Source: Isoperla grammatica (lineage: Eukaryota; Arthropoda; Insecta; Plecoptera; Perlodidae). From it: a stretch of 64,000 bases of DNA. Positions within the stretch are counted from its first letter, which is position 1; each line of letters starts with the position of its first letter. Where the stretch lies: assembly GCA_945910005.1 (NCBI GenBank), contig OX246746.1, positions 44,465,468 through 44,529,467 of the forward strand, read 5' to 3'. Positions 13,083-24,640 of the stretch are shown piece after piece. The position numbers were made by a program, and so were the translations under genes. Under the pieces are notes generated by a model that ran no database searches, was not told the origin of the DNA, and saw nothing but the letters and a program-made list of their open reading frames with translations.

Positions 13083-15569
13083 GGCCCGACATTGCACTCG
13101 TAACATTGAGTGGGCTATGCTATGGTGTAAGGCAGGACTCATAGGCCCGACATTGCACTCGTAACATTGAGTGGGCTATGCTATGGTGTAAGGCAGGACT
13201 CATAGGCCCGACATTGCACTCGTAACATTGAGTGGGCTATGCTATGGTGTAAGGCAGGACTCATAGGCCCGACATTGCACTCGTAACATTGAGTGGGCTA
13301 TGCTATGGTGTAAGGCAGGACTCATAGGCCCGACATTGCACTCGTAACATTGAGTGGGCTATGCTATGGTGTAAGGCAGGACTCATAGGCCCGACATTGC
13401 ACTCGTAACATTGAGTGGGCTATGCTATGGTGTAAGGCAGGACTCATAGGCCCGACATTGCACTCGTAACATTGAGTGGGCTATGCTATGGTGTAAGGCA
13501 GGACTCATAGGCCCGACATTGCACTCGTAACATTGAGTGGGCTATGCTATGGTGTAAGGCAGGACTCATAGGCCCGACATTGCACTCGTAACATTGAGTG
13601 GGCTATGCTATGGTGTAAGGCAGGACTCATAGGCCCGACATTGCACTCGTAACATTGAGTGGGCTATGCTATGGTGTAAGGCAGGACTCATAGGCCCGAC
13701 ATTGCACTCGTAACATTGAGTGGGCTATGCTATGGTGTAAGGCAGGACTCATAGGCCCGACATTGCACTCGTAACATTGAGTGGGCTATGCTATGGTGTA
13801 AGGCAGGACTCATAGGCCCGACATTGCACTCGTAACATTGAGTGGGCTATGCTATGGTGTAAGGCAGGACTCATAGGCCCGACATTGCACTCGTAACATT
13901 GAGTGGGCTATGCTATGGTGTAAGACAGGACTCATAGGCCCGACATTGCACTCGTAACATTGAGTGGGCTATGCTATGGTGTAAGGCAGGACTCATAGGC
14001 CCGACATTGCACTCGTAACATTGAGTGGGCTATGCTATGGTGTAAGGCAGGACTCATAGGCCCGACATTGCACTCGTAACATTGAGTGGGCTATGCTATG
14101 GTGTAAGGCAGGACTCATAGGCCCGACATTGCACTCGTAACATTGAGTGGGCTATGCTATGGTGTAAGGCAGGACTCATAGGCCCGACATTGCACTCGTA
14201 ACATTGAGTGGGCTATGCTATGGTGTAAGGCAGGACTCATAGGCCCGACATTGCACTCGTAACATTTAATGGGCTATGCTATGGTGTAAGGCAGGACTCA
14301 TAGGCCCGACATTGCACTCGTAACATTGAGTGGGCTATGCTATGGTGTAAGACAGGACTCATAGGCCCGACATTGCACTCGTAACATTGAGTGGGCTATG
14401 CTATGGTGTAAGGCAGGACTCATAGGCCCGACATTGCACTCGTAACATTGAGTGGGCTATGCTATGGTGTAAGGCAGGACTCATAGGCCCGACATTGCAC
14501 TCGTAACATTGAGTGGGCTATGCTATGGTGTAAGGCAGGACTCATAGGCCCGACATTGCACTCGTAACATTGAGTGGGCTATGCTATGGTGTAAGGCAGG
14601 ACTCATAGGCCCGACATTGCACTCGTAACATTGAGTGGGCTATGCTATGGTGTAAGACAGGACTCATAGGCCCGACATTGCACTCGTAACATTGAGTGGG
14701 CTATGCTATGGTGTAAGGCAGGACTCATAGGCCCGACATTGCACTCGTAACATTGAGTGGGCTATGCTATGGTGTAAGGCAGGACTCATAGGCCCGACAT
14801 TGCACTCGTAACATTGAGTGGGCTATGCTATGGTGTAAGGCAGGACTCATAGGCCCGACATTGCACTCGTAACATTGAGTGGGCTATGCTATGGTGTAAG
14901 GCAGGACTCATAGGCCCGACATTGCACTCGTAACATTGAGTGGGCTATGCTATGGTGTAAGGCAGGACTCATAGGCCCGACATTGCACTCGTAACATTGA
15001 GTGGGCTATGCTATGGTGTAAGGCAGGACTCATAGGCCCGACATTGCACTCGTAACATTGAGTGGGCTATGCTATGGTGTAAGGCAGGACTCATAGGCCC
15101 GACATTGCACTCGTAACATTGAGTGGGCTATGCACTGGTGTAAGGCAGGACTCATAGGCCCGACATTGCACTCGTAACATTGAGTGGGCTATGCTATGGT
15201 GTAAGGCAGGACTCATAGGCCCGACATTGCACTCGTAACATTGAGTGGGCTATGCTATGGTGTAAGGCAGGACTCATAGGCCCGACATTGCACTCGTAAC
15301 ATTGAGTGGGCTATGCTATGGTGTAAGGCAGGACTCATAGGCCCGACATTGCACTCGTAACATTGAGTTGGCTATGCTATGGTGTGAGGCAGGACTCATA
15401 GGCCCGACATTGCACTCGTAACATTGAGTGGGCTATGCTATGGTGTAAGGCAGGACTCATAGGCCCGACATTGCACTCGTAACATTGAGTGGGCTATGCT
15501 ATGGTGTAAGGCAGGACTCATAGGCCCGACATTGCACTCGTAACATTGAGTGGGCTATGCTATGGTGTA
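13083..15569. repeat. 61-bp minisatellite, about 40.8 copies
   Basis: Unit GGCCCGACATTGCACTCGTA onward, 61-bp steps from 13,083. A partial unit precedes it at about 13,048-13,068, separated by 14-15 foreign bases. Nearly homogeneous; rare private variants include GTAAGACAGG in three units and ATTTAATGGG near 14,265. The 276 bp before it (12,807-13,082) show nothing else. Confidence 0.98.
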
Positions 15570-16024
15570 TTTTAGATCTCAATGTTATGGTCATGCCCAT
15601 CTCTTCTAAAACAATTTAACAATTAATGTTCGTTTCTATTGCTAGAAACACAACCTCCGGCAAATAATGATACTGTACTGAATGATGATTTTGAACAAGA
15701 ACTCGTGCATATGAGCGGAACGGGCTAATGCCTCGTGGCTCGATAGTAGGTTGGAATTTGAAACCACTTGAACCTCCCGCAGCGCATCAGAAATAACGAG
15801 GCCCCACAACTAAGTAGTAAAGACGCAAATTACTGTTTGCTCAATAATAACTAATTATGGCTAGTGACATTAAGGCACATGTTAAATACCACTGGTAAAT
15901 CTTCTGGTTAGAAGATACAAGTCACAAACATCATCAGTTAGAACTTTGTATAACTATATTTATCCTAGGTTAGTTGGAAAAAATTCTTTTATCTCAGCAT
16001 TGAGGAAAACCTTCGGTTAGGTCA
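15570..16024. other. Intergenic DNA, possible SINE relic at its end
   Basis: No gene. The stretch around 15,990-16,024 (GAGGAAAACCTTCGG) weakly resembles the minus strand of the tRNA-SINE body. Confidence 0.35.
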
Positions 16025-16137
16025 GGTGCGACGCAAAGAGGGGCGGTGGAGGGGTGGGGGGGGGGCGATCGTCACTCTGGGCATCGTCTTCGCACCTACG
16101 CCCCCCCCCCCCCTCGCCCCCCCCCCCGCCCCTTCCA
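16025..16137. repeat. G/C homopolymer foldback 1
   Basis: Left arm GGGGCGGTGGAGGGGTGGGG with more G; right arm C runs with CCGCCCCTTCCACC. The loop is about 30 bp. Strong hairpin and G-quadruplex potential on one strand, i-motif on the other. Confidence 0.75.
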
Positions 16138-16407
16138 CCAAACAATACTCAGTATACTGTGCAAACGTGAAAACACACATTAGAAAATGAGAATGTGCAA
16201 TGATTCCCATTGGGTTGGGAGTTACAGCCATATTGTTAGTGGAAAGACGAAATATCTCTCGCCAAAGACATTAGTTCGCAAGAAGATAATACTAACCGCT
16301 AGAATACCAGTATTGTTTTTTAATAGTAGGCGAAATGTAAAATGTTATCGTCCACGTTATTAAAACAAAAATTACGATTGCATTCAGCGACATAATGGTC
16401 ATGATGT

Positions 16408-16488
16408 GTGTGTGTGTGTGGTGGGGGGGGGGGGGGGTACCTGGCCAGATTACGATTTAACCCCCCCCCCCCCCCACACACACACACC
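16408..16488. repeat. G/C homopolymer foldback 2 with TG/CA shoulders
   Basis: Left arm is (TG)n, then GTG, then a 15-G run. The spacer is about 23 bp. Right arm is a 15-C run followed by (AC)n. Arms of about 28 bp pair almost perfectly. Confidence 0.9.
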
Positions 16489-17566
16489 AATGTTACATCC
16501 TAGAGTCATCACTGAGCTAGGACCTTCAGTAGAACAAATGTACTCTTCAGTAAGCGTCCTCAATAACTGTAGTATTATGCACAGCCCAGTCAGGGCTCTT
16601 GTGGATCACATTTGAAGAATGAGTATCTATTTCTGACCGCGACTCAACAGAGTGTCCAAGGTTAACATATTGGCTCAGGAAAATGAATAAACAAATGAAA
16701 AGCGTAGGTCTTGCGTTTACCCGCAGGCGTGTTGTGCTAAAACAGGAGAGGCTTCGCTTTGGTTTCAGAAGCCACGGGTGTGAGTTTTCTATAACATTCC
16801 TAACTTTCGAATATTACCATATTGTTATGACAGTATACACTATACATAATTTTATCTAAGATAAAATTGTAATTGTTTAGTTCTTTTAAAACTAATAAGC
16901 TTTACAATTTTATTTCATGTTTTTTTTTTAACGGTCTATGACGCAAAATACTAGAAAGCAGTGAACATCGCGTTTTATGAATTATAGTTTCATATTCCTG
17001 ATATCTACACAGTACTTTTATATTTTGTATTCATTCTCTCATCATTATATCTTCATCCCTCATTGTATTTACCATCATATCACTAGATGTAGTATTATTG
17101 ACGAAACATTCATTCATTTGGTACCATGCACGTATTAAAATGGTGAAGAAATTTCCAATCTCTTCAATCAATGTTATCTAACACATTTTGTTAAAATCCG
17201 TTAAAATATTGTAAGTCTTGAACACTAATTGTTATTAAAATGCAATTACTTATTATTTAAGAAGTAGCTTGATAACAACCTGATGAGTAAGTTTCTGCGA
17301 AACATGTCTTACATAAAGCCGCGTTCACAATGATTACGAAGACAAACAATTAAAAATTGACGTACAGGACTTTACATTATAACGTTCACAATGATTAATT
17401 ATTATTACTAGTGATTTAGGAAGTTGACTAACGTTTAACTTCTTAGTCACTCAAGGTCAGATTTTTAGTAACAACCAATCAGCGATCGACACGTCACATG
17501 ATTTCATTTGATTTGATTTGGCGTCACATGGAGGCGGAGTCTTGGTATTTTGGTTAGTTAGTCTTA
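16489..17566. other. AT-rich intergenic DNA
   Basis: Nothing recognised beyond the small palindrome ATTTTATCTAAGATAAAAT near 16,850 and a repeated TTCACAATGATTA around 17,325 and 17,385. Confidence 0.5.
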
Positions 17567-17706
17567 GGCCGGGTTTTTCAATCGGTTAACGGGTCGTTAA
17601 CGGGGCCGTTAGCTGACGGTCCTTAATCTGTAACCCAACAATCGCTATGCAGATAACGGACCGTCAGGTAACGGCCCCGTAAACGACCGATTGAAAAAAA
17701 CGGGCC
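17567..17706. mobile_element. MITE with long terminal inverted repeats (140 bp)
   Basis: Left arm GGCCGGGTTTTTCAATCGG; right arm is its inverse, ending ACCGATTGAAAAAAACGGGCC. Arms of about 57 bp continue through GGGGCCGTTA and CTGACGGTCC. Flanked by TTA on the left and TAA on the right, compatible with a TA or TWA target duplication as in PIF/Harbinger or Tc1-type MITEs. No coding capacity. Superfamily is inferred. Confidence 0.82.
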
Positions 17707-18964
17707 TAAAGTAATATAGTCAAAATTGTGAACGACAGTTGTACAACCGCTTCCATATGTTAAAATCATCTACACCGGAATCATAGTTGACAAACCGGTG
17801 GTCTAGGACAAAATTAAACACCGGTTCAAAATCTCGAAGTGATCGTTCTCTTACAATAAATTGTTACTTTCTCATAAAGAATACTTTGGTTTTTTCTTGC
17901 TTTTAGATTTTGAACAGAAACAATAAGAATGAGCGGCCAAGCCAAGGAAGCTAAGCTTGAACCTGTGGCCATATGTATAACCTACTTGATATTCACTTCA
18001 CAGCCTTGGAGATTACTAAATCTTATCTTAATAAACGGCGTAGATTGACTGCGGTACGATATGCAAATACATTGTGTATACCATAAGAAAACCACGATTA
18101 TTGCAACCGTAGTATGGACTATATATTGGTGTTGCTACTTCTCTTTTATTCTAGACTAGACAGAATTCATAGACTGATGGGACAATAATGAGAAAACCTC
18201 TGTGTTGCTACTCTATTATTGTGATGTGACGTAAAAAAGGAGAGAACTTCATTCATAAATAAAACGCGGGAAAGACAGCTTTCTAGATTCTCAGCCAAAA
18301 ACAAAACTCAATTAAGATCTAGCATGCCGTGAAATGATATAAGTACCTACATTAACTACAATTCTTAATTTATTGTGTTGTTGAAAAGCGTTCAACGGTA
18401 TCTGTTATAACATTTTAATTAATTATTTTAAATCATCTCTCACCACTTTATGATTTTCACCAGCATGATTTCCGATTCAAACCTTCTAGCAGCAGAAATT
18501 TTGTTCATTCAAAGAGATGCGAAAGAAGTATTTCACATTTGATATTTGTTGTTTTGTGGAATAGCATGGGACGTGAAAGTGAGGCAAAGCCAAGGCTCAG
18601 GCGTCGTGTGGGTGTCTCGTGGCTCGTCGGCTAGAATACCACACACAATAGACCTGGAGCTGCCAATAACCATTACTATTACCATCCAACCATCCAATGC
18701 GGAAATGAAAGGAAGCCAATAGCATTTCGAAACAGATTAGTTGAGATCCATAGAAGCTAATGTAATTTGAGAGAAAAAAAATATATAAATAACCAAATAA
18801 AATTAATAATAATCGAAACCGTTCAATGATAGTGTCCAACACCGTCTTCCGCATACGGACGACAACCGAACAGCTGTCTTGCCAATTATAATGTATCCAC
18901 TCAGTTTATCAAGCGGTTAGAAGAAGAACGTGTTTTATTAGGGGAAGCTTCGTATTTCAAAATG
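17707..18964. other. Intergenic DNA, nothing recognised
   Basis: Short frames only; AT-rich; no transposon end or array seen. Confidence 0.5.
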
Positions 18965-19211
<247 letters not shown>

Positions 19212-20519
19212 TACAGAAGTCATCACCCTAAGTCAGCAATAGAACGAGTGACTCTACCTAGAGAAAAAGGGGGAAGGGGCTTGATTGATTTAAACAATTT
19301 ATATTATAAACAAATTGAAATTCTAAGAAAGTACTTTTATACAAAATGCCCAGATTCACAACTTCATAGAGCTATAGTATCGGCAGACAAGTCGCTTTCT
19401 CCCCTCAATTTAAATGACGGACATTTAAACTTGCTTCAAAAACTAAATCCTGACACAGCAAAAGAGATCAGAATATCAGAAAAGACGTTACATAGCAGAC
19501 ATTATAAAGAACTTCTAAAGGATAACGTCGATAGGGTAGCATCGAACAAATGGTTAACGTCCGGGGACATTTTCAGCGAAACAGAGGGATTTATGATCGC
19601 TATTCAAGATAAAGTAATCAAGACTAACAATTACAAAAAATACATACTGAAAGACGTCACAGTGGAAGATAAATGTAGAAAATGTATTATGAACGGCGAA
19701 ACAATTGAACATATCGTATCTGGGTGCAAAATGTTTTGTCAAACAAATTATCTTCATAGGCATAACCAAGTTGCAAACATTGTACATAAAAAATTAGCCA
19801 TGAAGTATAAACTTATAAACACAACCACTGCGTATTACAAATACAAGCCTGAAAAGGTATTAGATAGTAAAGACTATACAAATTATATTACGACCGGGCA
19901 GTTATAACAGACCAAACCATACATCACAATAGACCGGATATTATATTTATTGACAAGAAGAAACAAGAAACGATTTTAATTGATGTTGCCGTCCCTTTAT
20001 GCCACAATGTAGAGACAACTTGGCGGGAAAAGATAAACCGATATAAGGAGTTATCTATTGAAATAAAAAGGTTGTGGAAGCAGAATAATGTAACTATTGT
20101 ACCGTTAATTATATCAGCAAATGGTATTGTTACACGTAAACTCCATGACAGTATTAAACTAATTGGTCTCCAACCGAACATATACATCGAGATGCAAAAA
20201 GCAGTAATTTTGAACACGTGTAGGAAAGTGAGAAAATTTTTGAACTAAGAAGAATGAAGACTTCAAGAAGTTCTCCATCCCGATGGTGGTTTTCGTGGTT
20301 TCCACCGTACGAAGAGCGAATGCTGGGATGAGTACATATCGGCAACGACCGTACATAGCATCCACAGTTCGGGTTGGAATAAATAATGTGGACAATGATA
20401 TATTAAGTAGTTCTAAGTAGATTTTAATAAGGTAAACACATGGAGATACTTGACATTTGTGTCCGTACAACATGTTTATGCCGGTTTTGACCGAGTTTGT
20501 ATGTATTGCCACAATAAAA
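19212..20519 (+). pseudogene. 5'-truncated Dong-like LINE copy, frameshifted
   Basis: Nearly identical to 36,761-38,133 of the full-length element. It starts at the codon equivalent to residue 826, so the reverse transcriptase core is missing. The CCHC knuckle (CRKC...EHIVSGC) is intact. A 2-bp TA insertion near 19,874 shifts the frame, and that frame stops at 19,907, so the endonuclease motifs that follow (RPDIIF, LIDVAVP) lie in another frame. The 3' UTR is present but lacks the 67-bp insertion of the full-length copy, and ends ACAATAAAA into TAA repeats. TAA tracts on both sides show where it integrated. High identity implies a recent insertion. Confidence 0.95.
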
Positions 20520-20750
<231 letters not shown>

Positions 20751-20911
20751 AATATCAACAATGGCAGAATCCCGCGCACAACTTACACAATAGTTTGCAA
20801 CAATTACGGGACATCAACAAGAATACATGCTTCGAATGCAGAAGGCAGTCATAATTTCAATTATTCCACATGCCATATAGTCAGAAAATTCCTAAATGAA
20901 ATATTATAAGA
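20751..20911 (+). pseudogene. Decayed C-terminal tail of a second Dong/R4-type LINE
   Basis: With frameshifts and one stop it aligns to the last ~45 residues of the intact ORF. NGRIPR matches NGIVPR, YMLRMQKAVII matches YIEMQKAIIL, and STCHIVRKFLN matches NTCRIVRKFLN. It extends to a short extra tail ending NEIL and a TAA stop at about 20,908. The 3' sequence after the stop does not match the main LINE, so it is a separate family or old lineage. Its 5' edge also lies at the TAA tract. Confidence 0.75.
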
Positions 20912-21063
20912 AGCGTGTTATTTGTTTATATATTATTTACACAGGTGTTTTAATTGAATATTTTGTATTTATTGTGTAGGAACACTTATTGCTTGACCTA
21001 ATAGTCCGCAATGTACTTCACTTCCTTGTACCGGGCCGGTATGTACCGATATATGACAAACAA

Positions 21064-21153
21064 ACAGTCAGGATTGCCGGTGTCCGGAATCGAACTGGCG
21101 ACCTCCCGAATAAGAGTCTCACGTCTTACAGCTGAGCCTTCTCTATCGGTTCA
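21064..21153 (-). mobile_element. tRNA-derived SINE head
   Basis: On the minus strand it starts at CCGATAGAGAAGGCTCAGC and runs through the tRNA-like region with a B box GTTCGATTCCGG and the CAATCCTGACTG junction. Only the 5' ~90 bp is kept; the body is missing. Confidence 0.85.
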
Positions 21154-22661
21154 AGGAACTTACTAGACCGCTATAATTTATTCAAGACGATGAGGGGTGA
21201 TATAGATAAAGATGAAGGATAATTACTAAGATTGGATTACGAGTATCAGATAATCCAGTGAAAAGACTGACAAAAAATAAGAAAAAATGAAGAGATGTTG
21301 AATTCAAACCAATGAATTAAAACAGCTCTGACGTAAAGAGAAAACCCTATTTCACAACATAATATTGAATTGAGAATGAATGTTTGAAAAAAAAAAAAAA
21401 ACGATGTCAAAGTGTAAAGGTAATATATACCAAAACACCGGGAAAATTGCCAACACTACAAAAACATTGCACATATTATTATTGACATGTTCGGAGCCTC
21501 TTTCGTTGATACATAGATTACTTTTTTAAACATAATCTATTGAATACACAATGATTCTGTATTGAAATTGTCGTCCCACCCTCAACATACTCGTAATGTA
21601 ACAGGCGAACAGAAAAGAAGCGCAGTCGCGGAATGTGTCTTGCAACTGTCACGTCAGTAAGTCACACATATCTAGCCCAGCTGATACGAATCATGAAGAA
21701 GTTCTGAGACATTCTATCGCCCAGGGACCAATGCCAACCAGAATGCTTTGCACATTAGGTAAATGAACAACACATTACATTACCAAGGTCCACAATAAGA
21801 GGGTTTTAGTAAATTCAGCACATTATTTGTACAGAAGCTTTCTTGTTCGGAGTATAAAAGAAGACCCATCAAGAATACGAACAATCAGACAAGGTTTAAC
21901 GACTTTTTATTCTAGAAGAAACGAGCTAACCATCAAGTGTGGATGTTGCGAACAAAGACATTGGCTAAGTTACTATTCATTAGTCATTAGTAATTAGGCA
22001 CAAACCATCTCAGCATTACTCGCGAACGAAGTATTGATTGTCAACGTTTTCAATATCCTGGCAATGAGCCCGGTTAAATTGTTTTACCGGGACGTCCAAT
22101 ACCACCACCAACCTATTGAAAACAAACAGAAATAAAAGCTGGGACAGAGAGACGCAACATTCCGATGCCCACGCCCCATTTAAATACCGCTGCGAAACCA
22201 ATGAATTCTAGATTGCATGGAAGTTTCATTTTAGTTTTATTTTTAACGTATAACGCGTTATAATCTAGTCTCCGGCAATGTCTCGAACTCGCGACGTTTT
22301 GCACCACGAAGACGTCTTCAAATAAACAAGTTGCTCAATTGTTTATACTTACTAGGAAAACGCTCTGTGTGACGCGTTGATAAGCGAGCGCGTCTATATC
22401 TACGAACTTTTTGGCGAAACGTTATCATATCTAAAAAAAAAAACAATTAACAACAATTCCAGAATACGCATTTCAAAAATTTCTCTAATTTCCATAGCTA
22501 TTATACTTACCGACATTGTTGAATGCTGTGCATTGTGCGTTGACCAGAATTTTCGTTTTCATTCCGTCTAGTGTTTTCAACACGGTCCGCCTCGACCACT
22601 TAAAGACAGCAATAGAAATGTAATTTCTGTCTGTAAAACGTATCAGATCGTGTTTAAAATA
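21154..22661. other. Intergenic DNA, nothing recognised
   Basis: Includes an A run at 21,389-21,402. Frames of 60-65 residues without domains. Confidence 0.5.
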
Positions 22662-22915
22662 GTATATTCGTGACCGGACGAAAATTTACTATAACATAGC
22701 CACCTCACATTTTGCTGTTACTGTGTTTCAGAAGAATATTTTCGAGTAACTTTTGTGTAACTTTGCCAATACTTATTCGCCATAACACTAACATATTCGT
22801 GACCGCAAAAATCTTTGTAAAAATATGGCTTTCTCACATTTTGCCGTCATGTTGGTTCCGAAATTTTATTTACAGTAACTAAGGTGTAACTTTGTAATTA
22901 TTCGAACGATTTTGC
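22662..22915. repeat. Old tandem duplication, about 130 bp x 2
   Basis: 22,662 and 22,794 both begin ATATTCGTGACCG. Both contain CTCACATTTTGC and TGTAACTTTG at matching offsets, with many substitutions between copies. Confidence 0.75.
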
Positions 22916-23286
22916 CACAAAACTATACACTTTCAATCCACATTGAGGCTTGTGAATGTTCCATATTTCAAGTTGATCGGAATTTCCGTTCGAACGCTAT
23001 CGACAGACATAAAAACAAAAAACAAAGAAAAAAACAGAACGAAGTGCTATAAAGGTCAAATGGAGACGCTCGCTTCGCTCGCTCAATGAGCGGATAATGT
23101 AGTTGCAGGCACGTCTAGAGATTGCGCTGTCAGCACTCAGCTGTATTCACACAGTAACAAATGCCGAAGACATTTCTGTGCGCTGACCATTTTTTTATGT
23201 TTCGCATTTGGCAAAGAACAATAATTCAAGTGACAGTCAATTTAAGACCACCAACAAGGCTGTACATCTTCAAGGGTACAGATAGA
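22916..23286. other. Intergenic DNA
   Basis: No gene. Ends with the 8-bp target duplication CAGATAGA (23,279-23,286) of the next element. Confidence 0.5.
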
Positions 23287-24218
23287 CAGTGGCGTAACGC
23301 AAATCGCCCGGGCCCCCCCGCAAGAATCGTTTCGGGCCCCCTATATGGGGTAAATTAAGAGCCAAATCTATTACATAACGAAATTAACTTTTACTTGAGC
23401 TCAAATACGCCCATACAATCATCTTAAAATTGTTAATATCACAAGAAGCGGTCTAGGCGACGAGCGATCTTGTAACTGGCGAGCCAAGCTGTCAATTATG
23501 GCGTCCATGTCCAACTGCTAAATCTACTCACAGTTCACACTCTATGCTGAGCATACTGAGAGAGCTTTAAGACTGTCTTGAGGTCTCCTCGAATATATAT
23601 ATATATATATTTTTTAAATTATTATAAAATCTGAGCATTACTTTTCGATATGTTGCTACTGTGAACAGAACAGTACGAAATAACATGAGGGCCAGTGGCG
23701 TATCGAGGAATTCACAGTGGGGAGGGGTTGAACATCCTAAGCATGTAGAGGGTCTGGGCTGGGGCGAAAGTCCCAGCTGGGGGAGGTCAATTCGCCGAAG
23801 GCGCCGAAGGCGAATTTTTTCTTCATTGATGACGTTTTACACGCCTGTAAACACGTTTCAGAATCGGACAATGATACAAGATATAATATGATAGTTGTCC
23901 CCCGTCCGGACCTGTAGAAGATTCGATATAATCAGGATTCAATACAGTTGCTTACAGGCAGTGCCTATTGTAAGACGACCGAAAGAGGAACCCCCTAACC
24001 TCATCCACCCATAAGTCTTTATAAATATATTCCTTCAACTTTGTCCCATTCCTCCAATTTCCTTCCCCGTATGGCCCCGGAGAAGAATAGGTCCAAATTG
24101 ACAACTTTTAAAATATGATGACGAAAAAACAAGATCTGTACTTCTGGCAAGCCGCGCCCCCCTAGACAGCGGGCCCCCCCGCTTCGCGGGGGCGGCAGGG
24201 GTCTCCTTTACGCCACTG
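23287..24218. mobile_element. hAT-superfamily non-autonomous element with exact 8-bp TSD
   Basis: Begins CAGTGGCGTAA and ends with the inverse, TTTACGCCACTG (a 1-bp TIR difference). Flanked by identical 8-bp CAGATAGA at 23,279-23,286 and 24,219-24,226. An 8-bp duplication with a CAGNGGCG-type terminus is the hAT hallmark. Length is 932 bp, with G/C-rich subterminal blocks (GGGCCCCCC) and no transposase frame. A second hAT-like start lies inside at 23,693. Confidence 0.92.
23693..23830 (+). mobile_element. Nested hAT-like left end with hairpins
   Basis: CAGTGGCGTATCGAGGAATT lies inside the 932-bp hAT element. It is followed by CTGGGGCGAAAGTCCCAG and TTCGCCGAAGGCG, the hairpin words seen at 9,660 and 40,300. 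No right end or target duplication was found. Confidence 0.5.
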
Positions 24219-24423
24219 CAGATAGACATGGCGTCCAAGAGATAAGCAGACAAGACAGCCAGCAAGGCCAAGGCTAGACATGTGCCGGCGATAGACAGAT
24301 AGACATGGTGTAGCTACCAAGAGATCAGCACACATATACTTGGGTATATAGATAGATGGCTGTAGCCATCAAGGTATTGACAGAAAGGAAAGCCTGAATG
24401 TTAGCCCTGATACTGAATGAAAA

Positions 24424-24584
24424 AGGCAACCCAAGACTACCTTTCATATGCTTTCGTCACAGGCGAGGTATTCATAGCCAACCAGCGAACCGCCCGAGAC
24501 AAGCGCGCGCAGATAACGATCGCTGATTGGCTACGAATACCTTGCCTGTGACGAAAGCATATGTAAGGTTGTCTTGGGTTGCCT
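24424..24584. mobile_element. Foldback MITE (161 bp)
   Basis: Arms of about 68 bp. The left starts AGGCAACCCAAGAC and runs through CATATGCTTTCGTCACAGGC; the right is the inverse with few mismatches. The loop is about 25 bp and G/C-rich. No convincing target duplication, so the superfamily is unknown. Confidence 0.85.
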
Positions 24585-24640
24585 ATAGTAGTCGTATGCA
24601 TGATTTCATCCAAGGCTATTAGTGCCTGAAGTCTCATATC

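Noticed and set aside
11329..15569. CRISPR-like regular repeats
   Set aside because: Direct repeats abut without unique spacers, and the context is animal DNA. They are minisatellites.
15990..16024. Possible minus-strand SINE relic
   Set aside because: Only about 15-20 bases match the SINE body; too weak for an element call.
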